Positions 19,284 to 29,460 are shown, counted from the first letter of the stretch. The stretch: 64,000 bases of DNA from an uncultured Rothia sp. (GCA_946222285.1 CAMIIP010000002.1:124001-188000), one strand, 5' to 3'. Made by a program: numbers and translations. Notes: generated from the sequence alone by a model not told the origin.

Positions 19284-19439
19284 GAGGCCCTGTCTAGTTG
19301 TAAGAAAACATTCTGAGTACTACTGTAGCGAGGGATATTCAGCCCATCGCAAGAATTGCCTGATGAGACTCAAATAAAGAGGGAATTTTTGGCAGGATTG
19401 AAGGAGATTTCATCATATTTGTTCTAAGGAGTTTGAAGA

Positions 19440-20387
19440 ATGAGCGAATCTGACTCACCGAAGATGCAGGTGCCTGCCTCGGTACGTAATGCGCCAGACC
19501 TTTCCGATCTAGTAGCACAACAATCTACTACCGGCGGGCAGGGTGTGACTTCATCGGGCACAGAAACTAATACGGGTCCTAGCTGGCGGTTTGAGGTTGA
19601 AACCGGGGAAGACTTTCAAAAGTTTGTGCAGCTCTCGTCTCAGGGCGCGGTTGTTTTTTCTTTCTATAACCAGAATTCTCCTGCTTCGTTAGAAAACGTG
19701 GCGAATATGGAAAAGCTGGTGAATTCGGCTCAGGGCAGTTTATTACTTGCCGCTGTCGATATGCAAAAGCACCCCGAAATTGCTCAGGCTTTCCAAATTC
19801 AGGGTGTTCCCGCTGCTGTGGCGGTGATTGGCGGTCAGCCTGCTCCTTTATTCCAGTCCCAGGTGAGCCTGGAGCAAATAACAGACGTTTTGCAACAGCT
19901 TGTGCAGATTGCAGTCCAGCAGCAACTGCCCGGGAATTTTGCCCCTAACTCATCGGTGGAGCAAGAAAAGCCCCTACCGCCGCTGCATCAAGAAGCGATT
20001 GAAGCAATAGATCGCGGCGATTATGAAGCAGCTTTGACGGCTTATCAGAAAGCCCTTAACGAGAATCCAGCAGATACCGATGCCAAAATTGGGTTGGCTC
20101 AGGTGGGTTTGCTTTCGCGTGTTCAAAACCTGAATTTGACGGATGAACGTGCAAAAGCAGCGAGCGACCCCGGTGATCTTGAAGCGGCTTTCAACGTTGC
20201 TGATTTGGATGTTGCCGGTGGACATGTGGAAGATGCGTTCAACCGTCTCCTCAACCTTTTCAAACAGGTCGATGCTGAACAAAAGAATCACGTACGCGAA
20301 CGCCTGTTAGAACTTTTTGAAGTGGTGGGCGCACACGATCCGCGAGTGACCAAGGCTCGGGCGACGCTGATGATGGCGCTCTTTTAA
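19440..20387 (+). CDS. YbbN-like thioredoxin/TPR protein
   Basis: A 315-residue cytosolic protein with a thioredoxin fold (about 50-160) followed by tetratricopeptide repeats (about 185-310), the layout of the chaperone-linked protein YbbN/CnoX. The position of the thioredoxin CxxC is occupied by NSPA in FYNQNSPASLE, so no dithiol redox activity is expected. The N-terminal 45 residues look disordered. Protein-holdase activity is inferred from the family. Confidence 0.85.
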   Translation: MSESDSPKMQVPASVRNAPDLSDLVAQQSTTGGQGVTSSGTETNTGPSWRFEVETGEDFQKFVQLSSQGAVVFSFYNQNSPASLENVANMEKLVNSAQGSLLLAAVDMQKHPEIAQAFQIQGVPAAVAVIGGQPAPLFQSQVSLEQITDVLQQLVQIAVQQQLPGNFAPNSSVEQEKPLPPLHQEAIEAIDRGDYEAALTAYQKALNENPADTDAKIGLAQVGLLSRVQNLNLTDERAKAASDPGDLEAAFNVADLDVAGGHVEDAFNRLLNLFKQVDAEQKNHVRERLLELFEVVGAHDPRVTKARATLMMALF

Positions 20388-20418
20388 AGTGTTCTTTGTA
20401 AAGTAAAGCGGTCATGGT

Positions 20419-20455
20419 AGCTCTGCTTCGTCCTTGGGGAGGAAGCAGAGCTTTT
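20419..20455 (+). terminator. Terminator after the Trx/TPR gene
   Basis: An 11-bp perfect stem (20419-20429 and 20442-20452) with a 12-base loop is followed by TTT. It separates the monocistronic Trx/TPR gene from the ABC exporter pair. Confidence 0.75.
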
Positions 20456-20478
20456 CAATCCCCGGTAGGGTGATGTGT

Positions 20479-21378
20479 ATGAGTGAAAACACACACGATT
20501 CATACACTAATCCTTCCCCCAAGGAAGGAAATCCCCTTGAGCCTACATCACAGCAGATTAATGAGACTTCTGTTTCTTCTCCCGAAGCCGTCGTGAGTGC
20601 TGAAGTTTCTGCGCAAGCGCAGCGTCAGCCAGCTCTGTACATAGAAAATTTAGCTAAGACCTATAAAGATAAGGTTGCCGTAGATGGTGTGAACCTCACT
20701 ATTCCCCGGGGCTCTTTTTACGGTTTGGTGGGTCGCAATGGCGCGGGCAAAACCACTACTCTCTCGATGGCAACGGGAATGTTGCGTCCCACTGCCGGAG
20801 AAGTTTTTATTGACGGTATTAACGTCTGGCAAAACCCGCTGGATGCTAAATCAAAAATGGGTGTGCTACCCGATGGCGTTTACCTCTTCGATAAATTGAC
20901 CGGAGAGCAGCTCATTACCTATGCGGGTCTACTGCACGGTCTCGACAAAGACACCGTAGCGCAGCGCACCGGTGATCTTCTCACCGCTCTTGATCTGCAG
21001 GAGGCGGCCGGACGGCGCGTGAGCGATTACTCTGCAGGTATGACGAAGAAGGTGGCCTTGGCAGCCGCCATGATTCACGCTCCTTCCCTTCTGGTGCTGG
21101 ATGAACCGTTTGAAGCGGTTGATCCCGTTTCTGCCTCAAATATTCAGGATATTTTGCGTGCCTATGTTGCAGATGGCGGTACCGTTATTCTTTCCTCTCA
21201 CGTGATGGACCTTGTACAGAGACTGTGCGATCACGCGGCAATTATGAGCGATGGCAGAATCTTAGCTGAAGGTACCACGGACCAGGTTCGTGAAGGTTCA
21301 TCGCTAGAAGACCGCTTTGTAGAGCTTGTTGGTGGTCGGAAAACTTCGGAGGGCATCTCATGGTTAAAGTCCTCCTAA
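20479..21378 (+). CDS. ABC transporter ATP-binding protein
   Basis: The ATPase of an ABC-2-like exporter. After a polar 50-residue leader come the Walker A (GRNGAGKTTT), an ABC signature variant (YSAGMTKK in place of LSGGQ) and the Walker B/D-loop (LLVLDEPFEAVDP). The ATG at 20479 is preceded at eight bases by GGTAGGG; an ATG two codons earlier is too near that site. It overlaps the permease gene by 19 bases, so the two form one transporter. The substrate is unknown. Confidence 0.9.
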   Translation: MSENTHDSYTNPSPKEGNPLEPTSQQINETSVSSPEAVVSAEVSAQAQRQPALYIENLAKTYKDKVAVDGVNLTIPRGSFYGLVGRNGAGKTTTLSMATGMLRPTAGEVFIDGINVWQNPLDAKSKMGVLPDGVYLFDKLTGEQLITYAGLLHGLDKDTVAQRTGDLLTALDLQEAAGRRVSDYSAGMTKKVALAAAMIHAPSLLVLDEPFEAVDPVSASNIQDILRAYVADGGTVILSSHVMDLVQRLCDHAAIMSDGRILAEGTTDQVREGSSLEDRFVELVGGRKTSEGISWLKSS

Positions 21379-22967
21379 GTCTGAAATGGCAGTATTTTCT
21401 TACCTCTTTTAAGAGCAACGCTTGGGTGATTGTGGGCGTTATCTTTGGTGGACTCTACGCCCTGGGCCTGCTGGCAGGGTGGGGTATTGCTGCTGTAGCT
21501 GCGGGCAGTAATGAGCCGGGGCATCCTACCAACGCTATGCTTGCCATTATGGTGGGCGTGGTTCTTTCCCTCCTCTGGTGGCTTCTGCCTATTTTCACCT
21601 CGGGATCAGATGCCACTCTCGATCCCGATCACCTTGTTCCTTATCCGCTCAAAACCAGAGACATTCAGTTGGGCCAACTCTTCGGCGGTTTGATTGGCAT
21701 CATCGGATTTTCATCGCTGCTCTTTGCACTTCTGGGGGCGCTTCTATTCTGGAAAGACCCGTTGGCTCTGGTGGTTTATCTGGCGACAGTGCCTCTAGCT
21801 TTGGGTCTTATTCTGTGCATTTCCCGACTTATGACCCTGGTGGTGCTTGAACTCGAAGCTATTCCCGGCTTCAAACAGACTGTTATCATTATTGCTTTCT
21901 TGGCGCTCATGGGAATGGGACCCATCATTGCCGTTCTCACCGCGGGGCTGATGGATGTTTGGGAGCAGCTGCCTGAAGTCATGGATATCCTTGCGTGGAC
22001 GCCGCTGGGGTCACCATTGGCTGTTGCGAGTTCGGTCTATATGGGGGACTGGGGTAAAGCCCTTGTCTTGTTAGTTCTGGCACTGGGATATCTAGCGCTA
22101 GCCTGGTGGGCTTGGAGCAAACTACTCAATCGCGCGCGGAACAAAAGCGGCGCGGGTTCGGCGACGCCGTCGTCCAAAGCTGTTCAGCAGGGCAACCTAG
22201 GAATCTTTAAACATTTCCCCGCTACCGCCCGCGGCGCTATTGCCGCTAGAACAGTACACATGCTCATCAAGGATCCCCGCTGCAATCTGAACATTATTAT
22301 GATTCCAGCCATGTATCTGCTCTTCACACTCTTTGGAGATATCTCCGTGGGCGATGGCGGCTCTAATCCTGTATTTACTGTTTTTGCCGCGATTTTTGTA
22401 CCGGCTATGGCGGGTTATGTGTACTGCTATCTGATTTCCTACGAAAATTCCGCTTTTTCTCTGCACGTTTTGGCACCGTTAAAGGGCAAAGAAGACCGCT
22501 TGGGCCGCGCTTGGGGTCTGCTGAGTTTGACGTTGCCGCTAGTTGTATTGGGCTCAATTTTCTTGAGTTGGAGGACTGACGGCTTCGCATCGCTTCCACT
22601 GATGCTCGGACTCGGTGTGGGCATGCTCTTCAGCGGTATCGGCGTTTCAGCCTTTATTGATATGCTCATTTCTCTTCCTGTGCCTCCTCCCGGCGGTAAC
22701 CCGCTGAAAATGCCCAAACAATCAGACGGATTCGCCAAGACTCTGGTGCGAAGCCTGATCATGTTGGTGCTGTTAGCTTTTGCGATTCCCGGTGGAATCT
22801 TTTGGATTATCTATCTGGTGGGCGGTAATTCGCTCTTCATGTGGCTGGGTGCATTCGTGAGCCTAGTGGTTGGTGCGCTAGTGATGTGGGTTGGCTTGAG
22901 TATCGGCTCTAAACGCTACGAGACCCACGCAGACGCTACGCTGCAGAGAGTCACGCGTGGTCAGTAG
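21360..22967 (+). CDS. ABC transporter permease
   Basis: A 535-residue membrane protein with about twelve hydrophobic helices, forming the membrane part of the exporter with the preceding ATPase. Its start overlaps the ATPase gene. No sugar, drug or peptide specificity motif is evident. Large permeases of this type in actinobacteria often appear as fused ABC-2 halves, consistent with the length here. Confidence 0.87.
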   Translation: MVKVLLSLKWQYFLTSFKSNAWVIVGVIFGGLYALGLLAGWGIAAVAAGSNEPGHPTNAMLAIMVGVVLSLLWWLLPIFTSGSDATLDPDHLVPYPLKTRDIQLGQLFGGLIGIIGFSSLLFALLGALLFWKDPLALVVYLATVPLALGLILCISRLMTLVVLELEAIPGFKQTVIIIAFLALMGMGPIIAVLTAGLMDVWEQLPEVMDILAWTPLGSPLAVASSVYMGDWGKALVLLVLALGYLALAWWAWSKLLNRARNKSGAGSATPSSKAVQQGNLGIFKHFPATARGAIAARTVHMLIKDPRCNLNIIMIPAMYLLFTLFGDISVGDGGSNPVFTVFAAIFVPAMAGYVYCYLISYENSAFSLHVLAPLKGKEDRLGRAWGLLSLTLPLVVLGSIFLSWRTDGFASLPLMLGLGVGMLFSGIGVSAFIDMLISLPVPPPGGNPLKMPKQSDGFAKTLVRSLIMLVLLAFAIPGGIFWIIYLVGGNSLFMWLGAFVSLVVGALVMWVGLSIGSKRYETHADATLQRVTRGQ

Positions 22968-23083
22968 ACAGAAGACTCTGAACAGAGATTGACTCACAGG
23001 CTAGAATGGCAAGTGAAAAGTCTAGAGGGGTAACGTGCCAGCAATGCACTCCATCAGCTGGCAGAACCTCAGAGGAGGAAAAT

Positions 23084-23377
23084 ATGTCATCCATCCCCGG
23101 AGTCGAAGATCCATTCGGCACTGAAACCCAAGGCGGAACCGCGCTTTTGGAGCGTGAAGAAACCCAGAACGTTGAGCCCGGCGACCACGAACGTTTCAGT
23201 CACTATGTGCGTAAAGAAAAAATCATGGAATCCGCACTCACAGGTAACCCCGTGCGTGCTCTTTGCGGCAAGGTATGGACACCCGGTCGTGATCCGGAAA
23301 AATTTCCCGTGTGCCCCCAGTGCAAAGAAGTCTATGAGGGCTTGCGTCCCGGTAAAGATAACAACGGCGAAAACTAG
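23084..23377 (+). CDS. DUF3039 protein
   Basis: A 97-residue actinobacterial protein of the DUF3039 type. It has a conserved region with HYVRKEKIMESALTGNPVRALCGK, then CPQCKEVYEGL near the C terminus; three cysteines could bind a metal. The ATG at 23084 follows AGAGGAGGAAA, a much better ribosome site than any upstream start. The gene is commonly found just ahead of the helicase gene that follows here. Function unknown. Confidence 0.85.
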   Translation: MSSIPGVEDPFGTETQGGTALLEREETQNVEPGDHERFSHYVRKEKIMESALTGNPVRALCGKVWTPGRDPEKFPVCPQCKEVYEGLRPGKDNNGEN

Positions 23378-23391
23378 GTTCTAAACCTCAT

Positions 23392-23446
23392 AAAACCACC
23401 TCTGGAGAAGATGTAACTTATCTTTCAATCAGAGGTGGTTTTTCGC
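23392..23446 (+). terminator. Terminator after DUF3039 gene
   Basis: A perfect 13-bp stem (23392-23404 and 23430-23442) ends in a TTTTT run. It separates DUF3039 from the helicase gene, which therefore needs its own promoter in 23450-23587. Confidence 0.85.
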
Positions 23447-23587
23447 TATATACCGGTAAAGTGCCTTTCACAAGAGAAAAGTCTCACGCTCCGAGTCAGA
23501 AGATAAGGTACTAGAATCATCTCTTGTGCCCGGTCAGACTCTGTCCGGTTCACGCTAGTAAGAAGCTACGCAACGGGGGAGATACGA

Positions 23588-25387
23588 ATGAGCGATTCCG
23601 AACAACCTTCACTATTCGATGCGGCGCCAGCCCCGGCACCTGAGCTTTCACCCGCCTTTCCCAACCGAGCTGCCTGGGGCACCGCCACTAAGCTTCGTGC
23701 ATGGCAGGCGGAGGCTATGCACCTCTACTTCACTCAAAGACCGCGCGATTTTATGGCGGTTGCAACTCCCGGCGCAGGTAAAACCACTTTTGCTCTCACC
23801 GTGGCAAAAGAACTCTTTGATCGCGGCGAGGTCAATAGACTCACTGTCGTTGCCCCCACCGATCATCTCAAAAAACAGTGGGCAGATGCGGCCGCGCGCG
23901 TCGGGCTATCTATCGACCCCAACTTCAAGAACTCAGACGGTGCACACGGTAGAGAATATCAGGGCGTGGCTCTGACCTACGCGCAGGTGGCTAACAAACC
24001 CATGTTGCACCGTGCACGCACCGAAAACGCCCGTACCCTGGTGATTATGGACGAGATTCACCACGCAGGGGACGCGCTTTCTTGGGGCGACGGACTCAAA
24101 GAAGCCTTCGATCCCGCCCACAAACGTTTAGCCTTGACCGGCACGCCTTTCCGTTCCGACGATTCACCCATTCCCTTTGTACGCTATGAAGAAGATCCAG
24201 ACGGTATTCGCCGCTCAAAATCGGATTACTCCTATGGGTACGGCCCAGCACTCAAAGACCATGTGGTTCGCCCCGTAATTTTCATGGCTTACTCGGGGCA
24301 GATGCGCTGGCGCACCTCGACAGGTGAAGAAATCGCAGCTAATCTGGGCGAAGGATTTACCAAGGACGTCACTGCCCAGGCCTGGCGTACCGCCCTGGAT
24401 CCTAACGGCGAGTGGATTCCTACCGTTTTGACCGCAGCAGATAAGCGACTGACTGAAGTACGACGCACGGTACCCGATGCCGGAGGTCTCGTGATTGCTA
24501 CAGACCACGAGGATGCGCGCGCCTATGCAACTCAGCTACAGCGCATTTGCGGGGAGACACCCACGGTAGTTCTTTCGGACGATAAAGCTGCCTCTCGAAA
24601 AATTGATGCTTTTTCTGAAGGCTCCCAGCGCTGGATGGTGGCCGTTCGCATGGTATCTGAAGGTGTGGACGTGCCCCGGTTAGCGGTGGGAGTCTACGCA
24701 ACTTCTACCTCCACTCCGCTCTTTTTTGCTCAGGCAGTGGGACGTTTTGTGCGTGCGCGAAAACGCGGAGAAACAGCATCGGTCTTTCTGCCCTCAGTAC
24801 CGCAACTCATGCTACTGGCTAACGAAATGGAAGCAGAACGCGATCACGCGTTAGATCGCAAGACACCGGGAGATGATATCCCTCAGGACCCGCTGACCGA
24901 AGGGCTGGACGATCACCTCATCGAGGAAGCCAACCGCGAAGAGCGAGCCTCCGAACAACTCACCAAGGGAAAATTTGAGGCCATTGGCTCACAGGCTTCT
25001 TTCCACGGCGTACTCTTTGACGGTTCCGAGTTCGGCGCCGGTACGGTAGGTATCGGCTCCGATGAGGAACAGGACTTCTTAGGAATCCCCGGTCTTTTGG
25101 ACGCCGACCAGGTAGGCACGCTGTTGCGCGCCCACCAGCAGGAACACGCCTCGCGTCGTCCTGCCGGTTCAACGCCTAAGGTGGTTGATCACCGTCAGCT
25201 CAAAGACCTCCGCAACAAATTAGCGAAAAATGTTTCAGCCTACGCGGTTCGCTCGGGCAAACCGCACGGTTCTATCCACAACGAACTGCGCCGGGTCTGT
25301 GGGGGACCGGCAGTGGCGCAGGCATCTGCCGAGCAGATTCAGGCGCGGCTCGACAAATTAGCTGACTGGTTTGTAGGGCGCAAGTAA
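23588..25387 (+). CDS. DEAD/DEAH-type superfamily 2 helicase
   Basis: A 599-residue SF2 ATPase. Motif I is ATPGAGKTTF near residue 60, motif II is the DEIH box in VIMDEIHHAGDA near residue 156, motif III is LALTGTPFRSDD, and the C-terminal RecA domain carries VSEGVDVPRL (motif V) and QAVGRFVRARK (motif VI). The XPB/type-III-restriction-like motif set suggests a DNA translocase. The C-terminal 170 residues are acidic and polar with no known domain. Conserved in actinobacteria next to DUF3039; precise role unknown. Confidence 0.9.
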   Translation: MSDSEQPSLFDAAPAPAPELSPAFPNRAAWGTATKLRAWQAEAMHLYFTQRPRDFMAVATPGAGKTTFALTVAKELFDRGEVNRLTVVAPTDHLKKQWADAAARVGLSIDPNFKNSDGAHGREYQGVALTYAQVANKPMLHRARTENARTLVIMDEIHHAGDALSWGDGLKEAFDPAHKRLALTGTPFRSDDSPIPFVRYEEDPDGIRRSKSDYSYGYGPALKDHVVRPVIFMAYSGQMRWRTSTGEEIAANLGEGFTKDVTAQAWRTALDPNGEWIPTVLTAADKRLTEVRRTVPDAGGLVIATDHEDARAYATQLQRICGETPTVVLSDDKAASRKIDAFSEGSQRWMVAVRMVSEGVDVPRLAVGVYATSTSTPLFFAQAVGRFVRARKRGETASVFLPSVPQLMLLANEMEAERDHALDRKTPGDDIPQDPLTEGLDDHLIEEANREERASEQLTKGKFEAIGSQASFHGVLFDGSEFGAGTVGIGSDEEQDFLGIPGLLDADQVGTLLRAHQQEHASRRPAGSTPKVVDHRQLKDLRNKLAKNVSAYAVRSGKPHGSIHNELRRVCGGPAVAQASAEQIQARLDKLADWFVGRK

Positions 25388-25410
25388 GCCCATTTCTTGG
25401 CTATGGGAAG

Positions 25411-26031
25411 TTAGCAAACTAAGGTGATCCCGGCGTCTTCTAGCTCTTCCAAAGCCTGATCTAAACCTTCCTCAGAGACGGCGGCAGTCAGCTCGGATAG
25501 AACACGAGTCTCATAGCCAGCATCTACGGCATCCAGAGCGGTTGCCTTGACACAGAAATCGGTGGCGATACCCACCACATCAACCTCACTTATGTCGTTC
25601 TCCTGCAACCAATCGTCGAGAGAAACTTTGGGAGTGTGATCTTCGGCTTTCTCTCCAGCATCGCGCTCGCCGGTCATCACCGTATCTTCGGGAGCTAATA
25701 GACCTTCAAAACCTGAGTAGGCTGCCTCAAATTCGCCCTTGCGGAAGAAAGCATCAATGTAGTCGGTATCGAGATTCTTGTGGGTCTCTGCTCCGGGGGA
25801 ATCCGCTAAACAATGAACGGGCCAGGACGTTTTAAAATCAGGATTCTCAGAGAAGTGAGAACCGGGATCTTTATGCCAGTCTTGAGTAGCCACTATCGCC
25901 TCATAGTCACCGTGGTGAACTTCGACGTATTCGCTAATGGCGGCGGCTACGTTTGCCCCCTCTTCGGTCGCCAGCGAACCGCCGGGACAGAAGTCGTTTT
26001 GAACATCAACAATAATGAGTGCTTTAGACAT
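25411..26031 (-). CDS. pncA: Nicotinamidase (isochorismatase family)
   Basis: Converts nicotinamide to nicotinate for NAD salvage. The 206-residue protein shows the aspartate in IIVDVQNDFCPGGSL, the metal-site region TQDWHKDPGSHF and the nucleophilic cysteine in GIATDFCVKATA. It lies 42 bases downstream of pncB on the same strand, so the two enzymes catalyse consecutive steps from one transcript. Confidence 0.93.
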   Translation of the reverse strand: MSKALIIVDVQNDFCPGGSLATEEGANVAAAISEYVEVHHGDYEAIVATQDWHKDPGSHFSENPDFKTSWPVHCLADSPGAETHKNLDTDYIDAFFRKGEFEAAYSGFEGLLAPEDTVMTGERDAGEKAEDHTPKVSLDDWLQENDISEVDVVGIATDFCVKATALDAVDAGYETRVLSELTAAVSEEGLDQALEELEDAGITLVC

Positions 26032-26073
26032 GTTTTCTCCTGAGAAGAATCGTGGACTTGAGAAGAGAGGAGA

Positions 26074-27381
26074 TTAGATGAACTGGGAGGGAATCACCGG
26101 GTCGCCCTCAGACAGACGCGTTGCTGCACGCGGTAGCTCAGCAACCGAACGAGCGTGGCGTTCGGCGGCATTGCGGACTCCTTCTGCGCCGGTGAAGCCG
26201 GGTAAGACATCGCCATCACGCACAAAGTCCACTATAAGATTGCGGTCATTGGAATCAGCTGGTGCTTGAGCATTGACACCAATAAGTTCGGCGGTAGCTC
26301 GGCCAGCTTTATTGATTTGACGGACGGCGAATTTGCGCCCTCCGTAGGACTCTTTGCCCGAAGAAGCCTTAGCTACTGGTTCCATCTCGCCCCTACTGTT
26401 TTCGCGGGCGACTACTTTGTACACCATCGAAGAGGTGGGCGCACCGGAACCGGTCACTAGTTTGGTGCCCACACCGTAAGAATCAACGGGTGCAGCCGCT
26501 AGCGAGGCGATCGCGTATTCATCCAAATCGGAGGTCACGGTAATTTTAGTGTTCTTGTTTCCTAACTCGTCCAAGAGCTGGCGTACCCAAATTGCCTGGG
26601 CCACTAAGTCGCCAGAGTCCAGGCGTACTCCGCCGAGTTCGGAACCGGCAAGCTCAACGGCGAGACGAACAGCCTTTTCAACATCGTAAGTATCGACCAA
26701 CAAAGTGGTATCAACGCCTAAAGAATCAAGTTGCGCTTGGAAAGCATCGCGCTCATTATCGTGTAAAAGAGTAAAAGCGTGAGCAGAAGTGCCAATGGTG
26801 TTGAGCCCATAGCGTCGTCCGGCTTCGAGATTGGAAGTACCGGCAAAGCCGCAAATAATGGCTGCACGGGCAGCGGCAACGGCAGCTTCTTCGTGAGCGC
26901 GGCGGCTACCCATTTCTAAGCAGGGGCGCGTTCCTGCGGTGACCGTCATACGGGAGGCAGCGGAGGCAACAGCTGAGTCATAGTTCAAAATCGAGAGGAT
27001 GAAGGTTTCTAAAACACAGGCTTCAGCAAAGGTACTTTCCACCTGCAAAATGGGGGAGTGAGGGAAGAAAACTTCTCCCTCTGCGTAGCCAAAAATGTTG
27101 CCAGAGAACTTAAAATCGCGCAGATAATTGAGGGTCTGATCATTGACCACATGAGTATTAGCCAAAAAATCTAGTTCTTCGGTGCCGAACCTAAAGTTCT
27201 TCAGCCCTTCTAAGAACCTGCCGGTGCCAGCGAGTACGCCATAGCGGCGTCCGGCTGCAAGACGGCGGGTAAACACTTCAAAATAGCTGTGGCGATGGGC
27301 TGCACCGGATTTTAAAGCAGCCTGAAGCATGGTTAGCTCATAATGATCAGTTAGTAATGCGGTTGAAGTAGACACAGCCAT
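26074..27381 (-). CDS. pncB: Nicotinate phosphoribosyltransferase
   Basis: Joins nicotinate to PRPP, with ATP hydrolysis, giving nicotinate mononucleotide. The 435-residue protein has the N-terminal TDHYELTMLQAAL motif typical of the family, the EMGSRRAHEEAA region around residue 160 and VRLDSGDL near 258. It is the upstream gene of a pncB-pncA pair and divergent from clpS. Confidence 0.95.
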   Translation of the reverse strand: MAVSTSTALLTDHYELTMLQAALKSGAAHRHSYFEVFTRRLAAGRRYGVLAGTGRFLEGLKNFRFGTEELDFLANTHVVNDQTLNYLRDFKFSGNIFGYAEGEVFFPHSPILQVESTFAEACVLETFILSILNYDSAVASAASRMTVTAGTRPCLEMGSRRAHEEAAVAAARAAIICGFAGTSNLEAGRRYGLNTIGTSAHAFTLLHDNERDAFQAQLDSLGVDTTLLVDTYDVEKAVRLAVELAGSELGGVRLDSGDLVAQAIWVRQLLDELGNKNTKITVTSDLDEYAIASLAAAPVDSYGVGTKLVTGSGAPTSSMVYKVVARENSRGEMEPVAKASSGKESYGGRKFAVRQINKAGRATAELIGVNAQAPADSNDRNLIVDFVRDGDVLPGFTGAEGVRNAAERHARSVAELPRAATRLSEGDPVIPSQFI

Positions 27382-27602
27382 AAGTTTACGTGCAAAGCAA
27401 GTTGGGGAATATATTTATCGCCCATGGCGTTTTTCAATAAAGAACAAGAGGAAGACAAAGCAGGTGGCTCTTCTCATGTTCAAAACCTTTTAGCATACGT
27501 TTAGGATAGGCTAAGAACTTCAATGACACAGTGTAGATAAATGACCACCGTGTAGATCAGAACCAAAATCGCGTGCGCACCCAAAATCCTGAGGAGAAAA
27601 GG

Positions 27603-27908
27603 ATGTCAGTTACACCTGAAGAGGATCTTGCGCTGCAATTCTCCCAAGAGACCGAATTGCAGATTACCCCAGATGTTCCCTGGCAGGTCATTGTATGGAA
27701 CGATCCCGTGAATTTGATGAGCTATGTAACCTATGTGTTCCGTTCCTACTTCGGATTCGCCAAGGAAAAAGCGCACCGGCTCATGATGCAGGTTCATGAA
27801 GAGGGCAAAGCGGTGGTGTTCGTCGGCTCCAGAGAAGAAGCTGAAAAACATACGCAGGCTCTGCACGGCTGGGGGCTATGGGCGACCTTTGAAAGGATAA
27901 ACGACTAA
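27603..27908 (+). CDS. clpS: ClpS adaptor protein
   Basis: Delivers N-degron substrates to the Clp protease. The 101-residue protein shows the family core WQVIVWNDPVNLMSYVTYVF, including the N and D of the N-end-residue pocket, and the later GKAVVFVGSREEAE. The ATG at 27603 has GAGGAGAAAAGG upstream; the GTG at 27573 is less likely. DUF2017 follows two bases after the stop, the standard actinobacterial arrangement. Confidence 0.94.
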   Translation: MSVTPEEDLALQFSQETELQITPDVPWQVIVWNDPVNLMSYVTYVFRSYFGFAKEKAHRLMMQVHEEGKAVVFVGSREEAEKHTQALHGWGLWATFERIND

Positions 27909-27910
27909 AG

Positions 27911-28468
27911 ATGGCGCAGGGCTTCAAAAATACCAGAAAAGGAATTTCAGCTCGATTTACCGCTGAAGAAGCGAGTCTACTTCAGAAACTTTTTTCCGAT
28001 GTTGCCGATACGTTAGAACCCGAAGTTTCGGACGAAACAGACCCTTTAGCTTCTCTGATAGGAATTTCCGAGAACTCCGCTGTTCCCACGGATCCGGCGG
28101 TAGCCCGAATTCTTCCGGTAGCGAGCGATGATCCTGAAGTGGCCGATGAATACCGACGCTTTACAGAGCTTTCACTACGGCAACAAAAAATTGGTTACTT
28201 GCAGATGGCAGCACTCGATGTTGAGGCGCAGGATGTAGTGCTTGATGCCGAACATGCCAGAGGCTGGGCAGCCGCGCTCAACGACGTTCGACTCACCCTA
28301 GCGACCCGATTAGATATCACCAGCGACGCTGATGCCTCAGCCACAGCGACTAAAACAGACTGGCGCAAAGTCGATACCGTAGAAGACTATATGGCTTTGG
28401 TCTATAACTTTGTTTCCTGGCTTCTGGATACCCTGATGGAAGCCATGCTCGATACCTTGGAACCATAA
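27911..28468 (+). CDS. DUF2017 protein
   Basis: A 185-residue helical protein of the actinobacterial DUF2017 family, always encoded next to clpS. It is acidic, with a short basic N terminus (FKNTRKGISARF) and a C-terminal LVYNFVSWLLDTLMEAMLDTL helix. Spacing of two bases on each side to clpS and murI shows tight operon packing. No catalytic motif is visible; function is unknown. Confidence 0.88.
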   Translation: MAQGFKNTRKGISARFTAEEASLLQKLFSDVADTLEPEVSDETDPLASLIGISENSAVPTDPAVARILPVASDDPEVADEYRRFTELSLRQQKIGYLQMAALDVEAQDVVLDAEHARGWAAALNDVRLTLATRLDITSDADASATATKTDWRKVDTVEDYMALVYNFVSWLLDTLMEAMLDTLEP

Positions 28469-28470
28469 AA

Positions 28471-29457
28471 ATGACACACACTTCGCCTGCAACAGTACAG
28501 ACCCCCTGGGGGTCACATATTTCAGCTCAACCTACACCCTCAGCGCCCATCGGAGTCTTCGACTCGGGCGTGGGCGGATTGACCGTTGCGCGCGCGGTCA
28601 TGGATCAGCTCCCTCACGAAAACATTATCTACGTGGGAGATACCGCTAACGGACCTTACGGTCCGCTGTCCATCGCCCAGATCAGGGCGACGGCTCTGCG
28701 GGTGATGGATGAGCTGGTTGACGCCGGAGTGAAGATGCTAGTTATCGCTTGCAACTCGGCGTCCTCAGCAGTTCTTCGTGACGCACGTGAACGTTACACC
28801 AGCGTCTACGGTATTCCCGTGGTCGAAGTTATCCAGCCCGCCGCGCGTCGAGCCGTTGCCGCTACTCGCAACGGAAAAATCGGCGTGATAGCTACCGAAG
28901 CTACGGTTAAATCCCGTTCCTATGAAGATACTTTTTCGGTGAGTGGCTATGATATTTATTCTGTTGCTTGCCCTCGATTTGTAGAATTTGTTGAGCAGGG
29001 AATCACCTCCGGTCCCGAGCTATTAGCAACCGCTGAAGAATACCTACACCCTCTCAAAGAAGCCGGCGTTGATACGTTAGTGCTGGGGTGTACCCACTAT
29101 CCGCTTCTGACCGGGGTTATTTCTTACATCATGGGGGAGTCTGTCACTCTTGTCTCCTCCTCTGAAGAATCTGCCAAAGATGTCTACCGCGCTCTGGTTG
29201 CCCACAGCATGGAACGAACCGATGAAGCACCAACTCGCCATGAATTTCTGGCCACCGGCGAAACCGAATCTTTTGAAAAACTAGCTCGTCGTTTTCTCGG
29301 TCCCGAAGTGACCCGGGTGCGTCATACCGAATCTATTGCTCAACAGTTTCCTACCGGCTCCCTGGCTATCGTGACTCCAGAAATGTTGCGTTCAGCACGC
29401 AATAACGTAGCCGATGAATTTACACAGCACACGCCACCACCTTCGGATCAGGACTAA
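28471..29457 (+). CDS. murI: Glutamate racemase
   Basis: Supplies D-glutamate for peptidoglycan. The two catalytic cysteines sit in VIACNSASSAVL and LVLGCTHYPLL, and the N-terminal IGVFDSGVGGLTVARAV is diagnostic. The 328-residue length includes a roughly 25-residue polar leader and a polar tail beyond the usual 270. It sits in the clpS-rdgB operon. Confidence 0.95.
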   Translation: MTHTSPATVQTPWGSHISAQPTPSAPIGVFDSGVGGLTVARAVMDQLPHENIIYVGDTANGPYGPLSIAQIRATALRVMDELVDAGVKMLVIACNSASSAVLRDARERYTSVYGIPVVEVIQPAARRAVAATRNGKIGVIATEATVKSRSYEDTFSVSGYDIYSVACPRFVEFVEQGITSGPELLATAEEYLHPLKEAGVDTLVLGCTHYPLLTGVISYIMGESVTLVSSSEESAKDVYRALVAHSMERTDEAPTRHEFLATGETESFEKLARRFLGPEVTRVRHTESIAQQFPTGSLAIVTPEMLRSARNNVADEFTQHTPPPSDQD

Positions 29458-29460
29458 ACC